In this document: in pieces, positions 1 to 12,109 of the stretch | Position numbering within the stretch: position 1 is the first letter of the stretch | Layout: the number at the start of each line of letters is the position of its first letter | Source: Cerrena zonata | Taxonomy: Eukaryota > Basidiomycota > Agaricomycetes > Polyporales > Cerrenaceae | DNA: 64,000 bases | Assembly: GCA_038087015.1 (NCBI GenBank) | Contig: JASBNA010000003.1 | Span: forward strand, 1,674,001-1,738,000 | Direction of reading: 5' to 3' | Position numbers and translations under genes: made by a program | Notes under the pieces: model-generated | Database searches by the model: none | Seen by the model: the letters and a program-made list of their open reading frames with translations, nothing else | What the model was told of the DNA's origin: nothing

Positions 1-142
1 TACAAGGTTGATCGAGTCATAAGCGCCCATTGAACGCGTCTTGTCACGCTGTTACCGTCACGCAAACGCGTCAGAAAGTGGGAGCGTCTAATGGTACCAC
101 ATCTGCACCGTGACTGCACAGCAGCTGCCAGTGCCAGTGAGG

Positions 143-1597
143 ATGTCCTCCGAGTGTCTCAGGATCAAGATCCCCAAGCGCGACCCATATCAGGTACCTT
201 CCTTTCTCTCTCCGCCACCTGATCAGTCTATACCGACCCTCTGCACAGCAGCAGGACGAGTCCTCACCACAACAGGAAGCTATGTCTTCACGCAAACGGA
301 CATCCAAGAAGCGTCATCTTTCCCCGGAATCGGAAGACGACGAAGAGCTGCTGGATGATGGGGCTAACTCCGGAAGCGGGGATGATTATTTCGAACCGGG
401 TACCAAGTCTTCGCGAATAAAGCGAGGGAGGATTGAAGTGGAAGAAGACGAGGTGGATGTGGACATGGAGGCTGAGTTAGAGAAACCTTTGGATATCGAA
501 GATACCCGGTTCCTACCTGATGGAGGTGCTTCACTATCTAGGTCATCGTCGGCGAAACGTTCTTCAAGCGGGAAACCGAAGCAGAGGAGCAGTGGTTCGG
601 CACAGAAGAAGGGGTCCAAGAGACGAGCTGTGATTCTTTCGGATGAAGAGGAGGAGGTGGATGTGGATGTAGTCATGGACGACGACGAGGATGACTTCCA
701 ACCCGAACCTCTCCCCAAGAAGGGTATGGCTGCCAAAGGAAAGTCCAGAGGCAATCTCTCAACGAAAGCTTCGAAAGGGAAAGGCGGGAAAGACCGAATC
801 GAGAAAGAGATCACATTCAGAGACGAACGCAAAGTTGCGCCACCTATTGCTTCATCTTCGAGAGACGTCCCACCATCTCGATCGAAACGAGTTCACTCCA
901 AACTAGATGACGAGGATGATGCAGACTTCGATGTGGTCAACGAGAAGGAGGCCACACCTCCACCTCCGCCTCCGAAGAAACCCAAACTTCCTACAATCAA
1001 GAAAAATAAACCTGCCCCCGGATCTGTCAATTCAACAGGCCCATCGACACCCGCAACGAGACCTACTCTGAATAAAACAACAACTGGTCTCCCTCAGCAG
1101 AACGGTGCTAATGGACTGCCACTTCTTCGAAAACCGGCTGCGACTGCTAATAATGCAGATTTCGACTTGCGCGATGCAAGTGTGTATGCTCAACTCTTTA
1201 CAAAGGTACGTGCATGACTGTATGTGTGTCCTCCTTCTAAATTTAACTTGGATGTAGCCTGCAGGTTCGACACCTAATTCAGGTCTGAATCGTAAAGAGA
1301 AAGAAGAAGAGCGCAGAAAAGAGCTCAATCGGATGCGAGACGCAGCTAGAGCTAAACGACAAGAACAAGCTGTAAGTTATATCTCTATTTTTTGAATCCT
1401 TTATTGTACTCACACACTGCCGCCACAAACAGAGTCAGGCATTCGACCTCCAATCGGCCGCGAACAAAATCACTCGTTTCGAAGACAAACTGAAAGCTCG
1501 CAAGTCTATGGCCATGTTTCCTAATATTCTTGGTTCCTCGTTCAAAGATGCTTTTGAGCGGAGACAACGGGCTTCGAAAGATCGAGAAAGGCGGTGA
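143..1597 (+). CDS. Acidic, lysine-rich nuclear-like protein, function unknown
   Basis: I do not recognise the family. Proposed exons are 143-193, 255-1205, 1258-1371 and 1433-1597, all phase-consistent, giving about 426 aa. The ATG at 143 leads into the motif LRIKIPKRDPY and splices in frame to a second ATG at 282, the fallback start. The long middle exon is low complexity: alternating acidic runs (EEEEVDVD, DDDEDD) and Lys/Arg/Ser blocks with several nuclear-localisation-like clusters (KKRH, RIKRGR). A proline run (TPPPPPPKKPK) lies before the conserved-looking C-terminus, which is helical and charged (RKEKEEERRKELNRMRDAARAKRQEQ) and ends FKDAFERRQRASKDRERR. This composition fits a chromatin or RNA-associated nuclear protein, but that is inference only. 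The next gene is convergent, with 146 bp between stops. Confidence 0.7.
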
Positions 1598-1743
1598 TCC
1601 TGTCGTATGGAGAGCTGCTCTAGAGATTTGCTAGTCATCCACTGTATCTTTATTCTCACTTGTTTTCTTGTATTGTAGCCATTGGACGTTCTGGATATTT
1701 ATCATGCTTTGCTCCGTTTCCATTTGATGAATCGGAAGTGTAT

Positions 1744-3047
1744 TCATGAGACTGGGTCCGACGCTACATTATCCACTATGGACCCACACAGTTTACCAAG
1801 TTGCTCGAAACAAGTATCGAACCATTTCCGAACGTCCCTCTCCTTCTTCGCTCCCGTCGGCTGGTCGCCACTGATAGCAGCAGCAGACATCTTCTCCAAT
1901 TCCGCAATATCACCCGGGTCACGCGACGGAGGCAATAGTTTCTGTTTGATTAGGGTATTCTGTGCTTGCACGATACACGAAGCGAGTTCAGCAATGGCTT
2001 CTGATATCGTGGAAGGTTTTTGAGGTGCGTAAAGGACGGCGACGACCTCTTCGTGTGCGAGTAAGAGAGAATGTGAGGTCTCAAGTAGAGAATCCGCTCG
2101 TTGGCTGTAATCTGAAGGGTAGGTATGGCCCTTCTTGAGGAGGTCAAGCATGATTCGTTTATGTAGGAGGGTGGACATTCGGAATAATGGTTGGATCTGT
2201 GAAGGGGTATCGTTAACAATAGATTTCCCAAAGTTACGGTAAAGGCAACAAACCTTCTTAACTCGTTCGACCTCTGCAGTCGATAGCCGTTTCGTCGAGC
2301 CTAACCCCAATTCACCAAGCTCATCATCAAAGTCTTCATCCTCGAACCCTTCATCGTCCTCGTCATCTTCACTTCCCTCACTATCTTCAATCATCTCCGC
2401 CACCTCCTTCACTGTATCCTCCAACAACCCCACATCCATCGCGTACCTCTTCCTCACCGCAGCCACATTATCCTCCGACAACTCTCTCTTTATCTTCTCG
2501 ACAACTTCATGGATCGCACCCGTCCTCATCAAATAATCTTCTCCGTTCCCCCCACTCGATGATGAGGAAGATTCCCCGCTGTTTTTGGTGATCGTGATAA
2601 ACGTCTGAGATAGAGCTTTCGCTGCTTCGCAAACATCTTGAGCACTCTGCCTGACTTCCTTTGCGAGGGTGACCCCGTGTTCATCAAAGAGTGTAGCACA
2701 TGTGGTTAACGAAGATATATGCTTCGTTAGCTCTTGTATTGGAGTAAGTGAAGCGGTATATGCAGGTTCACTTGGACGTAGAGTAAGAGCGATTTTGGTG
2801 GATAGGTTGTACACGAGTGTCAAGAGGGACAGAAAGTCTTTCCGAAGTACTGGGAGGGCATGCGATGGTGCATTAGCGGAAGAGGAAGGTCGAGAGGGTG
2901 TTTGCTGTAGGGGAATGAGATTTGCTGAACATGTTTCACTGAGTAGGGAAAGAACTACGAGGACTGGTTTGTCCAAGTTATAGGTTGGTTAGTCGTTATG
3001 GGGTCGTACATGTTATGGCTATATTCACCTTTTTGTATGTCTGACAT
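1744..3047 (-). CDS. Cyclin-D1-binding protein 1-like (GCIP family)
   Basis: Exons on the minus strand are 3047-3029, 2954-2254 and 2196-1744, about 390 aa. The 19-nt first exon (MSDIQK) is needed because the long second exon has no in-frame ATG. The 57-nt intron 2 is a multiple of three and stays open if read through; removing it joins the helix ahead of IQPLFRMSTLLHKRI cleanly. The protein is mainly helical, with a central acidic patch (residues about 200-230, EGSEDDEDDEGFEDEDFDDE) and a C-terminal helical bundle. This is the layout of the GCIP/CCNDBP1 family, which binds D-type cyclins in animals; the fungal role is unknown. Assignment rests on overall pattern rather than a catalytic motif, so confidence is moderate. 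Confidence 0.6.
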
Positions 3048-3160
3048 GGTGAACTTATCGTGGGGGTTAAGGGAGTGGAACTAGTAGTTACAGTGCAAGT
3101 CACTCCGGGTCCGACTTGCAATAAAGCGGGGATAGTTCGATCGATCAATATTTCTCTATT

Positions 3161-3265
3161 GGCGCCCCCAGAGATAAGATGCTCTTTGGGGGAGCATGAT
3201 AAAAGGATCATGGTCCTCTCCTTGCATGAACTCCTTGTGCGTTCAACCAACTGAGCTACGTAGAC
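3161..3265 (-). other. tRNA-like or tRNA-derived element, probably degenerate
   Basis: On the minus strand 3265-3239 reads like the 5' part of a tRNA: a 7-nt acceptor strand, then TAGCTCAGTTGGT, a good A-box/D-arm. A CAT triplet in a plausible anticodon loop follows, then GGACCATGATCC (3216-3205), a poor B-box, and TTTT. Beyond it GCTCCCCCA and TGGGGGCGCC can pair as a hairpin. I find no 3' acceptor strand matching the 5' one and no normal T-arm, so this is not a convincing intact tRNA. It could be a decayed tRNA-Met or the head of a tRNA-derived SINE. Confidence 0.3.
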
Positions 3266-3329
3266 TATCGCCAGGCGCAAGTTGACTGTTTTCCTTCCTT
3301 GCTCAACCACCGAAGACCTCATTCTTGTC

Positions 3330-4238
3330 CATATTCAATTGATCAGCTGCAGGGTGTTGAACGATTGTCTTCATCCTGAGTATTGTAATTGAACCTATCA
3401 GAACTGTTGCCCACTTTGCATCATGCTTGAGGTCAGAGACTCCCTGTCAGTGCTCTGAGGAAATGTCCTCCTTATACAATGTCCATTCTTATTCCTGGGG
3501 TTTCCTTAAGACTGCCTATTGGGAACTAGAACGGTCTTAGGTCTTCGGGTTTGAATGCAGAGACCTACATGATGCAATAGGCCATCTTGGGCGCAATGTA
3601 TGGAACTGTGTATTCCACCTAGTCAAGCATGCCAAGCGGAATACCATTCGTCACCATCTGCCACCATGAACTTTCTTTACCTGCGCTATTGTCACATCCC
3701 GGTTCCTCAAGCACTCCAACACGTGTGTATTCGTCCTATAATAGCATTTCCTAGAGAACTCCAGAGACGAGGAGCCTGGTCAAGTTGAGCGGCAGGATCT
3801 CCGACGAGTTCGCGTTTCAAACGACAGTCCCTTGCCAACAGGACGCGCAGAAGAATATAAACATTGATCATTTGTTCACTTCAGCTAGATTGACAGTTCC
3901 GTTATTACATTGAAGTTGATCGTTATGACATATCAGCGGGATCTATATCCACATATTACAGCGCACGTTGCTCGGTGTTTACCTTTCGACCAGTCAAAAT
4001 GGCCGGTACTGACTTCTCGTCATTCCATCACTAAACACATGTCCTCAATAAGCCTCTTTAGCGTGGTAGTGCTGATCGATGCACAGCATTGATTTTGTAG
4101 TTGCACTTCCACGCGACTTCCTACCGGAGATATCAATGTATATATACTATACCTTCACATGTTCTTATAATAAGTTTCAAGAGCAATTTGCTTCCTACAC
4201 CCCTCGCACCACCCGTCATAGGTCGAGTTAGCTGGTAC
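3330..4238. other. Intergenic stretch, no gene seen
   Basis: About 0.9 kb between the tRNA-like element and the 7-TM gene. Only short open frames without splice-consistent extensions or recognisable motifs occur here. It probably holds the promoter of the downstream gene. Confidence 0.5.
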
Positions 4239-5524
4239 ATGAACGGATTCACGATTGCAGAGGGACGACTGTGGGGAGCTTTGTTTGGGGGTATTTTATA
4301 CGGTGAGTCGGCCTCCGGATGCTCATCATACTAATACAGAGCTAATCATCTCGGATGTGCCTTCTGCAGGTCTATATGTAGCCTGTTTCGTGACGTGCAT
4401 TCACCTGTTCTGCGGCCATCGTATACGACAGTCCCCGCAGAACAAAGTAATTCTAGGGATCATTATCCTTTTATTCGGTCTCACAACTGCACATTTCGTA
4501 GGTTGTTTCCGTACCACAGGTCCTGAAAATGTTCAATTCTTTTGTACCAGGCATGTACGCTACAGCAACTTCGTCTCGGCTTCTTCGGTTCAAGTCTACC
4601 AAACAACCCTAATATTTACTTCAATAATCGAAACACACCCCTCAACTTAGTGATTAAGAGCATCAATGGAGTCACAATGCTGTTGGGAGACTGTTTAATG
4701 GTAAGTTCAAATAAACTCTGATTCGTTTGATGGAGATGTTCATGTTCATGCCCCCTAGCTTTTCCGCCTCTGGATTATTTATGACGGCAGTCTGCTTGTC
4801 ACAGCAATTCCCGCGTTGTCTACAGCAGCTACAGGCGGTAAGTAGTAATATGCGTCAGCCTCGGTCTGCGTAGCCCTTAGCGTCCTAATCTTCACTCATT
4901 ACAGGTGTGGTATTCGCGCTCACTTGGGAATTCTCCCAACTCTCTCCTACTCAAACTTCCTTCGCGGCATCCATCAAGAAACTAGTACCTGCAGCCTTCG
5001 TTCTTCCTGTGGTCACCAATGCTGTCATCACCAGCCTCATCCTATATCGAATTATTGCTGCAAGAGCTGCCGTTCGAAGACTTACTGTACTTCAAGATGA
5101 TAACTTCTACCGGATAGTCATTGCCAACATCGTAGAATCATGCCTGATATATCCTATCATGCTAATCATTGCCATGGTACTCTACCTTTGCAAATCTAAT
5201 GGTCAAGATGTGGTGAGTACTGTCCCAGCTGAGATAGTTAGGCTAAATTCACACTTACACAACTCTTTCAGATTTCAGGATCACTTCCCCAAGGTATTTT
5301 GACCATTCCCAATAAGTATACTCTAATTGATCATCGAATTAGTTGTTGGTATCGTTTCAACTCTCCTCTGGATACTGGTCCATCGGGGTTCCAGTCGATA
5401 CGATATGGCCAATGAACATAGAGCTACCAGTAGCTCGCACACAGCTCGTATGATGTTCGTCGTCCCCAAAAAACGCAATTCGAGTGTTCTTCGAGACGAA
5501 TTCACACATCAGTCGGACGTGTAA
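4239..5524 (+). CDS. Seven-transmembrane integral membrane protein of Agaricomycete type
   Basis: Seven exons: 4239-4302, 4370-4497, 4551-4700, 4759-4837, 4905-5212, 5272-5293 and 5343-5524; about 310 aa. All junctions are GT-AG and phases match. About seven hydrophobic segments can be read, for example GIIILLFGLTTAHFAC, AAFVLPVVTNAVITSLILY, LIYPIMLIIAMVLYLC and VVGIVSTLLWILV, followed by a charged, Ser/Thr-rich cytoplasmic-like tail. Topology and pattern (short extracellular N-terminus, RLWIIYDGS after TM3) match a large family of uncharacterised 7-TM proteins expanded in Agaricomycetes. Ligand and function are unknown; resemblance to GPCRs is topological only. The 22-nt exon 6 is unusually short. 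The stop lies 105 bp from that of the convergent splicing-factor gene. Confidence 0.75.
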
Positions 5525-5629
5525 CCTGTATTGTAGAGCGTTTCCGAGCCACGACACATACCATCTCCAGCAGATCACGACGTGTATAATACAGATGTAC
5601 AGTGGTGTAATACATAGATAGACTAATGA

Positions 5630-6931
5630 CTACGAAGCAGCGACTTCCGAGGGCGACGGGGTAGGCTTCGGTTTGGCCGATGTCCCTTTACTCCTGCCCC
5701 ATTTTACAGTGGCAGCCTGCTCGTCGATCTCAAAACCATTCGACCATGCTGCAGCTGCAGTCTCGGCTGACGCGCGATCCTTGAAGTTGACGAAGGCACA
5801 CCTAGAGAGTGGTTAATCGCCTATCAAGAGGATCGGCAGGATATTATCCTACCTTGATTTCGCCACATGAACTACAGACTTGATTTGAGTTTGAGGGACA
5901 GAAGGTAAGGTTTGTACTACTCGTAGACGGATGCTTTCCTCTGTTGCTGAGGTAGGAAGCGAGGTAAGGAATAGTGAGGTCTGTGAATGGAAGTCGTAAG
6001 TATGAAAGTTGAGTATTCTACTAGGTTTCGTACAATAGCCTTGTCTTCTGGTGGTGCTAGACCCATACTGGTTGCATGTGTGTTCATTATCTTGCGTGCC
6101 ACCGGATCATTATGACCGTGGTAGCGATCCTGGATGTTTTGTTTGGAGAGTTCATTATTGGTGGGCATTTCGTGACTGACGTGAACAAAAGTGTAAGCTA
6201 TTGGGGTCAAACCTATTGAATCGTAAAACACATACCGATATGGGCACTCTGAGCCTCGGTTACATTCCCCTTTTGCATAGAAAGAGCATATGTGTGTTCT
6301 GTTCCTCTTGTAATACGGGTCCGTTCTTGCAAGCTGTTTGAGCATCTCCTTGCCTGCCACGGAGGAGCGACTTGAACCAAGTAAGGATTTGTTTCCTTCG
6401 AGCTGTGCGATATACAACCTGGTAAGAATCGAACCCATAAAACAATCATTGAAACGTACCTTGCTCTCCATATTCTGTGCATAGTACTCTCTGTTTACTT
6501 CACTCGTTGGTGCATCATTTTGAATAGCAAGAGCAGTGTCTCGAACTTGTGTAGGTAGTCCATATTCGAGATCGAGCAGGCAGGTTTGGCAGACGTTCTT
6601 GATCTTAGCACATGTTTGACAAATAACGGTAGTCTTGAATCTCATTCCACTTCCGGGGTTCCAGCGGAACACGGTAAAAGGGCGTGCACAAGTTCCACAT
6701 GAACGACCGTATTCTTGTTTCGACTGTATCGAAAGTCAGTTAGGTCGGAAGTAGCCAAAGCGAGGTAAGCTTACCATTCTAACGAAAGCATTATCTCCAA
6801 GACCTGCAGTCGATATACTGACTGAGCATAAGTGCACAAGGAATGTATCATAACCACTCACAAGTTTCGCACAAGATGGGGAAGTCACTCTGCTCCCAGC
6901 CAGCCTTGTTGATATCTGCCTTTGGTGGCAT
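5630..6931 (-). CDS. SLT11: Pre-mRNA-splicing factor Slt11/Ecm2 (RBM22 homologue)
   Basis: Seven exons on the minus strand: 6931-6862, 6803-6775, 6723-6460, 6402-6236, 6175-6034, 5980-5853, 5801-5630; about 323 aa. The N-terminus carries zinc-binding Cys pairs ([27 protein letters not shown]). A CCCH finger follows ([19 protein letters not shown]), whose final His is supplied only after splicing of the 6235-6176 intron. The C-terminal RRM starts at [18 protein letters not shown] and contains [12 protein letters not shown]22/Ecm2 contacts U6 snRNA and the intron in the activated spliceosome (established knowledge). Length is a little below yeast Slt11 (364 aa). Internal introns that are multiples of three leave deceptive read-through frames, but the spliced product matches the family. 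Confidence 0.92.
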
Positions 6932-7197
6932 TTTTCGGGCTATTGATTTCAAAAAATAAGATGAAAGAGGGACAAGTGGCAGTAGCTGGAGGACGAGGAC
7001 TCTGTTACGGTGGTTTGAAACGAAGCCGCAGACAATGCAGTGTTAGGCGCTCATTGCGGTCTGTTACAAGTTCGATTGCCTTACTCAGCACTGGTGGTAA
7101 GAAGTTTGAAAACATGGCAATCTTTAGTATGATTACAAACTACACGATGACAAAATTGATATGCGATGACGAAAACATTGAGCAAGAACAGGAGAGT

Positions 7198-8861
7198 CTA
7201 AGTGTACTTGATGCGAAGGGAAAGGTTGAATGGGAGAGTGGAGGATGTGACTGTCACTTCGCCCCCGTCTTCCACCAATTCCGATACCTTCTTCTCTAGA
7301 TTGGGTCGTGTTGCTTGTTCCAGTTGTGGAGGTGCTTGGAAATATATCTGTTTGATGCCACTAGATAGAGAAGGTTTCTTGATTTGGCTAAAGAAAGAGA
7401 GTAATGAGAACAAAATAACAAGATCATCCGTCAATATTACTTACATATCCTGCTTCTCGACGAGCATTTCAATCAGTCGCTCGACTGTCCATTCTTTGCT
7501 AATGGTGATATCCAAAGATTCGCCACCACAAACTGGACACTCCTTTCGTTTCTCGTGTTCAAATGTGTACGAATAAACGCCCTCCGTTCCAATCAACATG
7601 AAGTAGTTGTTCAGGAAGGCTGCAGAACTTGTCGCAATCTTGAAAGCCTCGTTACAACAAGAAGCTATATTGATGATATTATGTAATTATTCTTGAATAA
7701 TAAAAGTAGGTTGAATATACCTGCAATAATGGCATTTGTCGAAGCAATTGCGGGGATAATGTTCTTGACTACTCCCTGAGTGAGCGACCATGTTACACCT
7801 TCAATTTTGAACTCCTTTGCACGCGTTAGGGCAGTATTGTATAGCCAACCGATGTGTTCCGGGTCATCTGTATCAAGCTTCTTCTCTAGGGGAAAACGTA
7901 AGTTTTGTTCGTGATGATTATGGGGTTACAAACCTCCGTGTACACGAGGCCACTCTAGTACTGAGGCCCATTCAATGCAATGTTCTGGAAGTCGAGGGGT
8001 ATTGGCGATAGTACAGATGGGGAAAGCAGTTGGCTTATTCAACATGTCGAGAGAACATTCGTAACAAGATGAGATTGTTGGCAAGATGACACGAGCTTGG
8101 CCCTTGAAACCTGTAGTAGCACATCTTAGCGTATACCTCATAGGCTGTTCTCTGAACTTACCTTCAGTACCACCATCGATCAAAGGTTTCAAACTCTCTG
8201 GGTTTTCCTCATCCACCATATTGACGAGAGTGGCGTTGATCCATCGTCGGGCTTCAACCGAATCCAGTCCACAGACAATGATGTTGAATTGCAAGTAGTA
8301 GTCTTCATCCTTATCCTGAATTTTCCCAAAGTAACTGAGGCGACTATAAGTTTATCTGAGTAATGTCTAAATCCACTCACGGTGTGACCTTCACTCCTGG
8401 TACGCGTTGCATGATAAATTCGGCCGCTACTAGAGCTTTGGGGTTTCCTACATCTTTAGGCCTATATGTATATTGATGTTAGTATCAGTAGACAGTAAAA
8501 GCAAAAGCAGAGATGTACCTGAACAAGAATTGTCGATTTAGATTACTAATGTCGATCGTGTCCATATCAATAACATGAATGTCTTTGAACCCAGTCAACG
8601 CAAGATTAGCAAGGATCTCGCAGCCTAAGCCTCCTGCACCAATGACAAGGATCTTGCATTGGTTTCTGAGGAAATCTTTCACCTGAGTTACACGATGACA
8701 ATTAACATCACGGATCGAGGGAAGGAAGCAGTAAGGCTCACCGCATCTCCAGCCTGAAACGAGTCCTCGGTACGGGGACCTGGAGTATTGAGAACTTGAT
8801 CGACGTGATAGTATCGACCATCCCAATCACTGGATGTAGCATCATCATTTACCGTAGTCAT
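7198..8861 (-). CDS. UBA3: NEDD8-activating enzyme E1 catalytic subunit Uba3
   Basis: Eight exons: 8861-8742, 8682-8519, 8461-8381, 8334-8162, 8110-7934, 7885-7721, 7664-7445, 7387-7198; about 429 aa (human 463). The adenylation domain has the nucleotide loop [13 protein letters not shown] (about residues 55-67) and the [17 protein letters not shown] signature. Zinc-binding pairs are CYEC (195/198) and CPVC. The catalytic cysteine is about C212 in [19 protein letters not shown]. The C-terminal ubiquitin-fold domain ends near LRIKYT. Uba3 pairs with Ula1/NAE1 to activate NEDD8/Rub1 for cullin modification. Intron 3 has two possible acceptors 9 nt apart; the one giving VKVTPYFGKIQD is preferred because it avoids a 37-nt intron. 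Confidence 0.95.
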
Positions 8862-9108
8862 GACGGTGGAGGAAATAAAAATACAACGAGTAAACAAGGA
8901 GGAGTGCGAGTAAGGATGATCGGATCGAGCGTCTTCCCCACATTTATTTGTGGCGTCCAAGACCAGGCGCGTGTTGAGTGACTAGTACTTGATCATGAGC
9001 TACAAGTTGCTCACTACGAATCCGAAGTCACACCAAGCACTAGATAATGAAGAAAAAATAGTATATCGATTCTATTGTGTGTTACATTCATCCTAAGCTC
9101 AAGCCAAA

Positions 9109-10994
9109 CTAACAGGTAAATGGTTTACCGACTAAACCACCTCTATATGCGTCTACGATCAACTATACGCGAGGAATTACGTCAACTTTTATAGGAAACG
9201 AAGAAAGAGCTGTACTAACCTTGATCGATATATATGTGCCAGCTACACATATAAACGCGCCAGCAATAATTGTCAGAGTAGCTACCAATGTTCCACCCCA
9301 GCGACGTCTAAGCTCTCTTTTGCCGTCACCCAAGTGATATGCATCATGAAGCCAGAAGAATCCGGCCAAACCGTAGGTATACCACGAAGCAAACAAGGAG
9401 GCAGTTATGCTGATTAGGTATGGGAATATAGGAACACCCGCTGCAAATATGAACGCAATCGCGACAGCAGCGAAGCAGAGAAAAATCCATGTCGCCCAAC
9501 CGAGGAAGGTATGTGAGTGGACATGGCGCGTGTGTCGAAACAGGCGAACGAATACCAATTTCGCTGCGGTATGAGAATAGATACCACCAGCGCTGACCGT
9601 AGCATACAGTCAGTAGTATACAGAGATGATGTTCTGACAATACTCACAACAAGAAATTGATCAGTCCTACGCCAAACGTAATTTTTGCCCAAATGGGTGG
9701 TAAGGATAACAAGGCCGGCGAAGCGACTGTGTTTCCAATGTAAGTGTAGATGACGATACTGAATACCACATAGAATATAGTTGAGAATCCTTGAAGAACC
9801 CAGGCAGCCTAAGAGTTTTTATCCGAGAGCACACAAAGGATTGCTGGTCACAAACAACCTACCTTCATGGCGTCTTGGGGTCGGCGCATTTCTGAAATCA
9901 GGATGAAGAACCTAGATTAGATTGTTTAAATAAGGTAGTTCTATCAGTAAGATAACCTACATAAAATGACCTGTGAAAGATACATTAATAGATGAGCAGG
10001 GACATTCTCTCACAACGCACCAGCGTAGGCAAATACCTACCATAAAATGTCAAGGTCAGTTTTTAGAAAATATGCACCTTACAACGGGCTACACCCACAG
10101 GGTTTGTAATAGCCAGGAATGCTTCCGGGAAGTTGGTTGGGACTGTAGCATTGAGCATGCGTTCAGGCACAGGGTTTGCTCCTGCCCCAGCCATAGCTAA
10201 AATACCACATAACGTGATAGATGCCACGCTAATCAAGCCAAGCCAGCTTAGTTTCCCAAGAGTGCGAGGAAGAGCCAAAAGTAGAGTAGCGACAGAGAAT
10301 ATGAGCAGGAGTAGAATAGCACAGAGACCGTTGTCTGAAAGGGTCGAGAGTGCTTGTTGACCAGAGAGAAGCTCTGAGCCCTGAAGAACATATTAGTCCC
10401 TTCGTTAAATCTGCCAGTGCAAATGCTTACGGTCCCACAGATAGCAAAAATAACCGTGCCTAGAGCAAGAATCTCTCGCCCAACCGGACCAAAGAGTATG
10501 TAGCCGGCATCCCCTATACAAGGTCATAGGTCACTCGGAGAGGAATTAACTCTTAGGAACGTACCCATGCTATGCACATCTGGATGATTGAGCTTGAAGT
10601 CGATAAGGAGTTTGGCGGTAAAAAGGCCAAATATCCCCAGAAATATTGTAAGTATAAGAGCAGGTACGATACCTGGAGGTGTAATGGTTTAGTCTCTGGT
10701 ACTGAATAGTCTCTAATGCAGTAAAAAAACTCACCTACGGCAGCTATTGCGTTCGGTAAAGACAGCATACCGTTACTTACGATCTCGGCGATCATAAGCA
10801 TAGCGACAAACTATTGGAACTCTGTGAGATTGCGTTTGGGCAGTACCAATAAGATCACTCACCTGCCAGCTGAGGGTCTTGTATTGAATATCATGATTAG
10901 TTTCGTCTCCGAAAACATCTTCTGCAGCTTCTGGAGAAGAAGTGTCTCCACTGTTAATTTCAATATCCTTCCTTTTCTCAGCATCAGGCAACAT
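9109..10994 (-). CDS. Amino acid/auxin permease family (AAAP) transporter
   Basis: Eleven exons: 10994-10863, 10810-10735, 10672-10565, 10513-10431, 10380-10099, 10036-10021, 9970-9961, 9911-9863, 9808-9648, 9592-9220, 9162-9109; about 447 aa. After a hydrophilic N-terminus come about 11 hydrophobic segments, with family-typical stretches MLMIAEIVSNGMLSLPNAIA, FAYAGHFMFFILISEMRRP and the C-terminal VGKPFTC. Fungal members such as Neurospora Mtr carry neutral and aromatic amino acids across the plasma membrane; substrate here is inferred only from the family. Two micro-exons of 16 and 10 nt encode FAYAG and HFM in the conserved transmembrane region. The ATG at 10994 is the first in-frame methionine. 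Confidence 0.9.
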
Positions 10995-10999
10995 TGTGG

Positions 11000-12109
11000 T
11001 TAGAAAGAGCGGGGTATCCCCAGCGTTTTCTGTCCGGTGATTATAACACACGGCTCCCACTGGTATTTGAGATAAGTACTCGGGATTTCTATCCTATCGC
11101 ACCTTATCATCTGACACCGCTGTCGCTGGTATGGGAATAAACCGCGTTCTGTTGGCCTAGCTTAGTACGCATTCGGACATTAGAGAATCGAGCTCCAAGT
11201 TGTACAAATATATTAAACTAAATGAATCACATACGAGACTTGAGTTCGAGAACCTTTGACATTTAGTTAATCTCGGGCTCAGGAGGCTACTGTTTGACTT
11301 GTATCCTATAATTTTATTTAGGAGTCAGTATTTCGGTTGCCATCATGAATAGTAACTATTCTTGCCATAGTGCTATGCCCGAGATTGACTGACAATCTTC
11401 GATAGGTAGTCGGCCTCCGTCAGCGAGTCATATGAATGCGCCATACTTACGTACCATGCCAATATATCACATCTCCCCGGTCCCATCCCGTCAGTATAAA
11501 AGTGCTATGAATATTCATATACATTACCTAGTTTAGGACAACTTCGAAGCGATGTGGAGTTTCAAGCAAGTGAACTCAATCAGAATGCTGAACGATCCCA
11601 ACTCGTCATCTCGGCATGGTGGTGTAGTGAGAACAACGGTTTATACAGGCCTTCTTTCATCATAGCATGCTTCAACTTGTTCCCAACTGTTGTGGTTAAC
11701 GATTTGCGAAGTTCGGGAACGTGTGGAATGTCTAGATTTGACGACACGCTTCAAAAGTTCAATTGCACTCAAGTCCGAGTCTGCCAGTGAGTGCGTGGGA
11801 GGATTTTGATAGCGGGATATCGCGACTCCAATGAGCTCATGTAAGATCCGACTTCATCGTCGTCGCTGTCCCAACATATCATGATGCATAAAATGCAAAC
11901 GCGATACGGTATGTTGCTCAAAGCTTCGACGTCTAGCTTACATCGTCTCTAAGGTATGACACAGAATATTTACTCAGTGTCGGCCAAACTCAACTCAAAA
12001 CCAGCCATCCCGTATAGGTTCTCGACATAGTACCAGGTAAATGAATATGATTCACATTCAACGTAGACATAGACCGAAATGTCAATCCCCTTGATAGGCG
12101 CATTCAGAC
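11000..12109. other. Intergenic stretch between permease and F-box-like gene
   Basis: Divergent promoter region of about 1.1 kb. The only structure I can point to is a TATA-like TATAAAAG on the plus strand at 11495-11502 with a short ATG frame 50 bp downstream, listed separately. No other coding signal is convincing. Confidence 0.4.
11552..11665 (+). CDS. Possible 37-aa small peptide behind a TATA box (speculative)
   Basis: ATG at 11552 and TAG at 11663 enclose 37 codons beginning MWSFKQVNSIRML and ending TVYTGLLSS. A clean TATAAAAG lies at 11495-11502, at a distance typical of TATA-driven fungal promoters. There is no signal peptide, no CaaX box and no recognised family, and the frame is short enough to be chance. 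It is listed only because of the promoter signal. Confidence 0.15.
   Translation: MWSFKQVNSIRMLNDPNSSSRHGGVVRTTVYTGLLSS

Noticed and set aside
386..832. 148-codon minus-strand frame rich in Ser and Phe
   Set aside because: It is the complement of the acidic GA-rich exon of the plus-strand gene, which yields Ser-rich antisense frames by composition.
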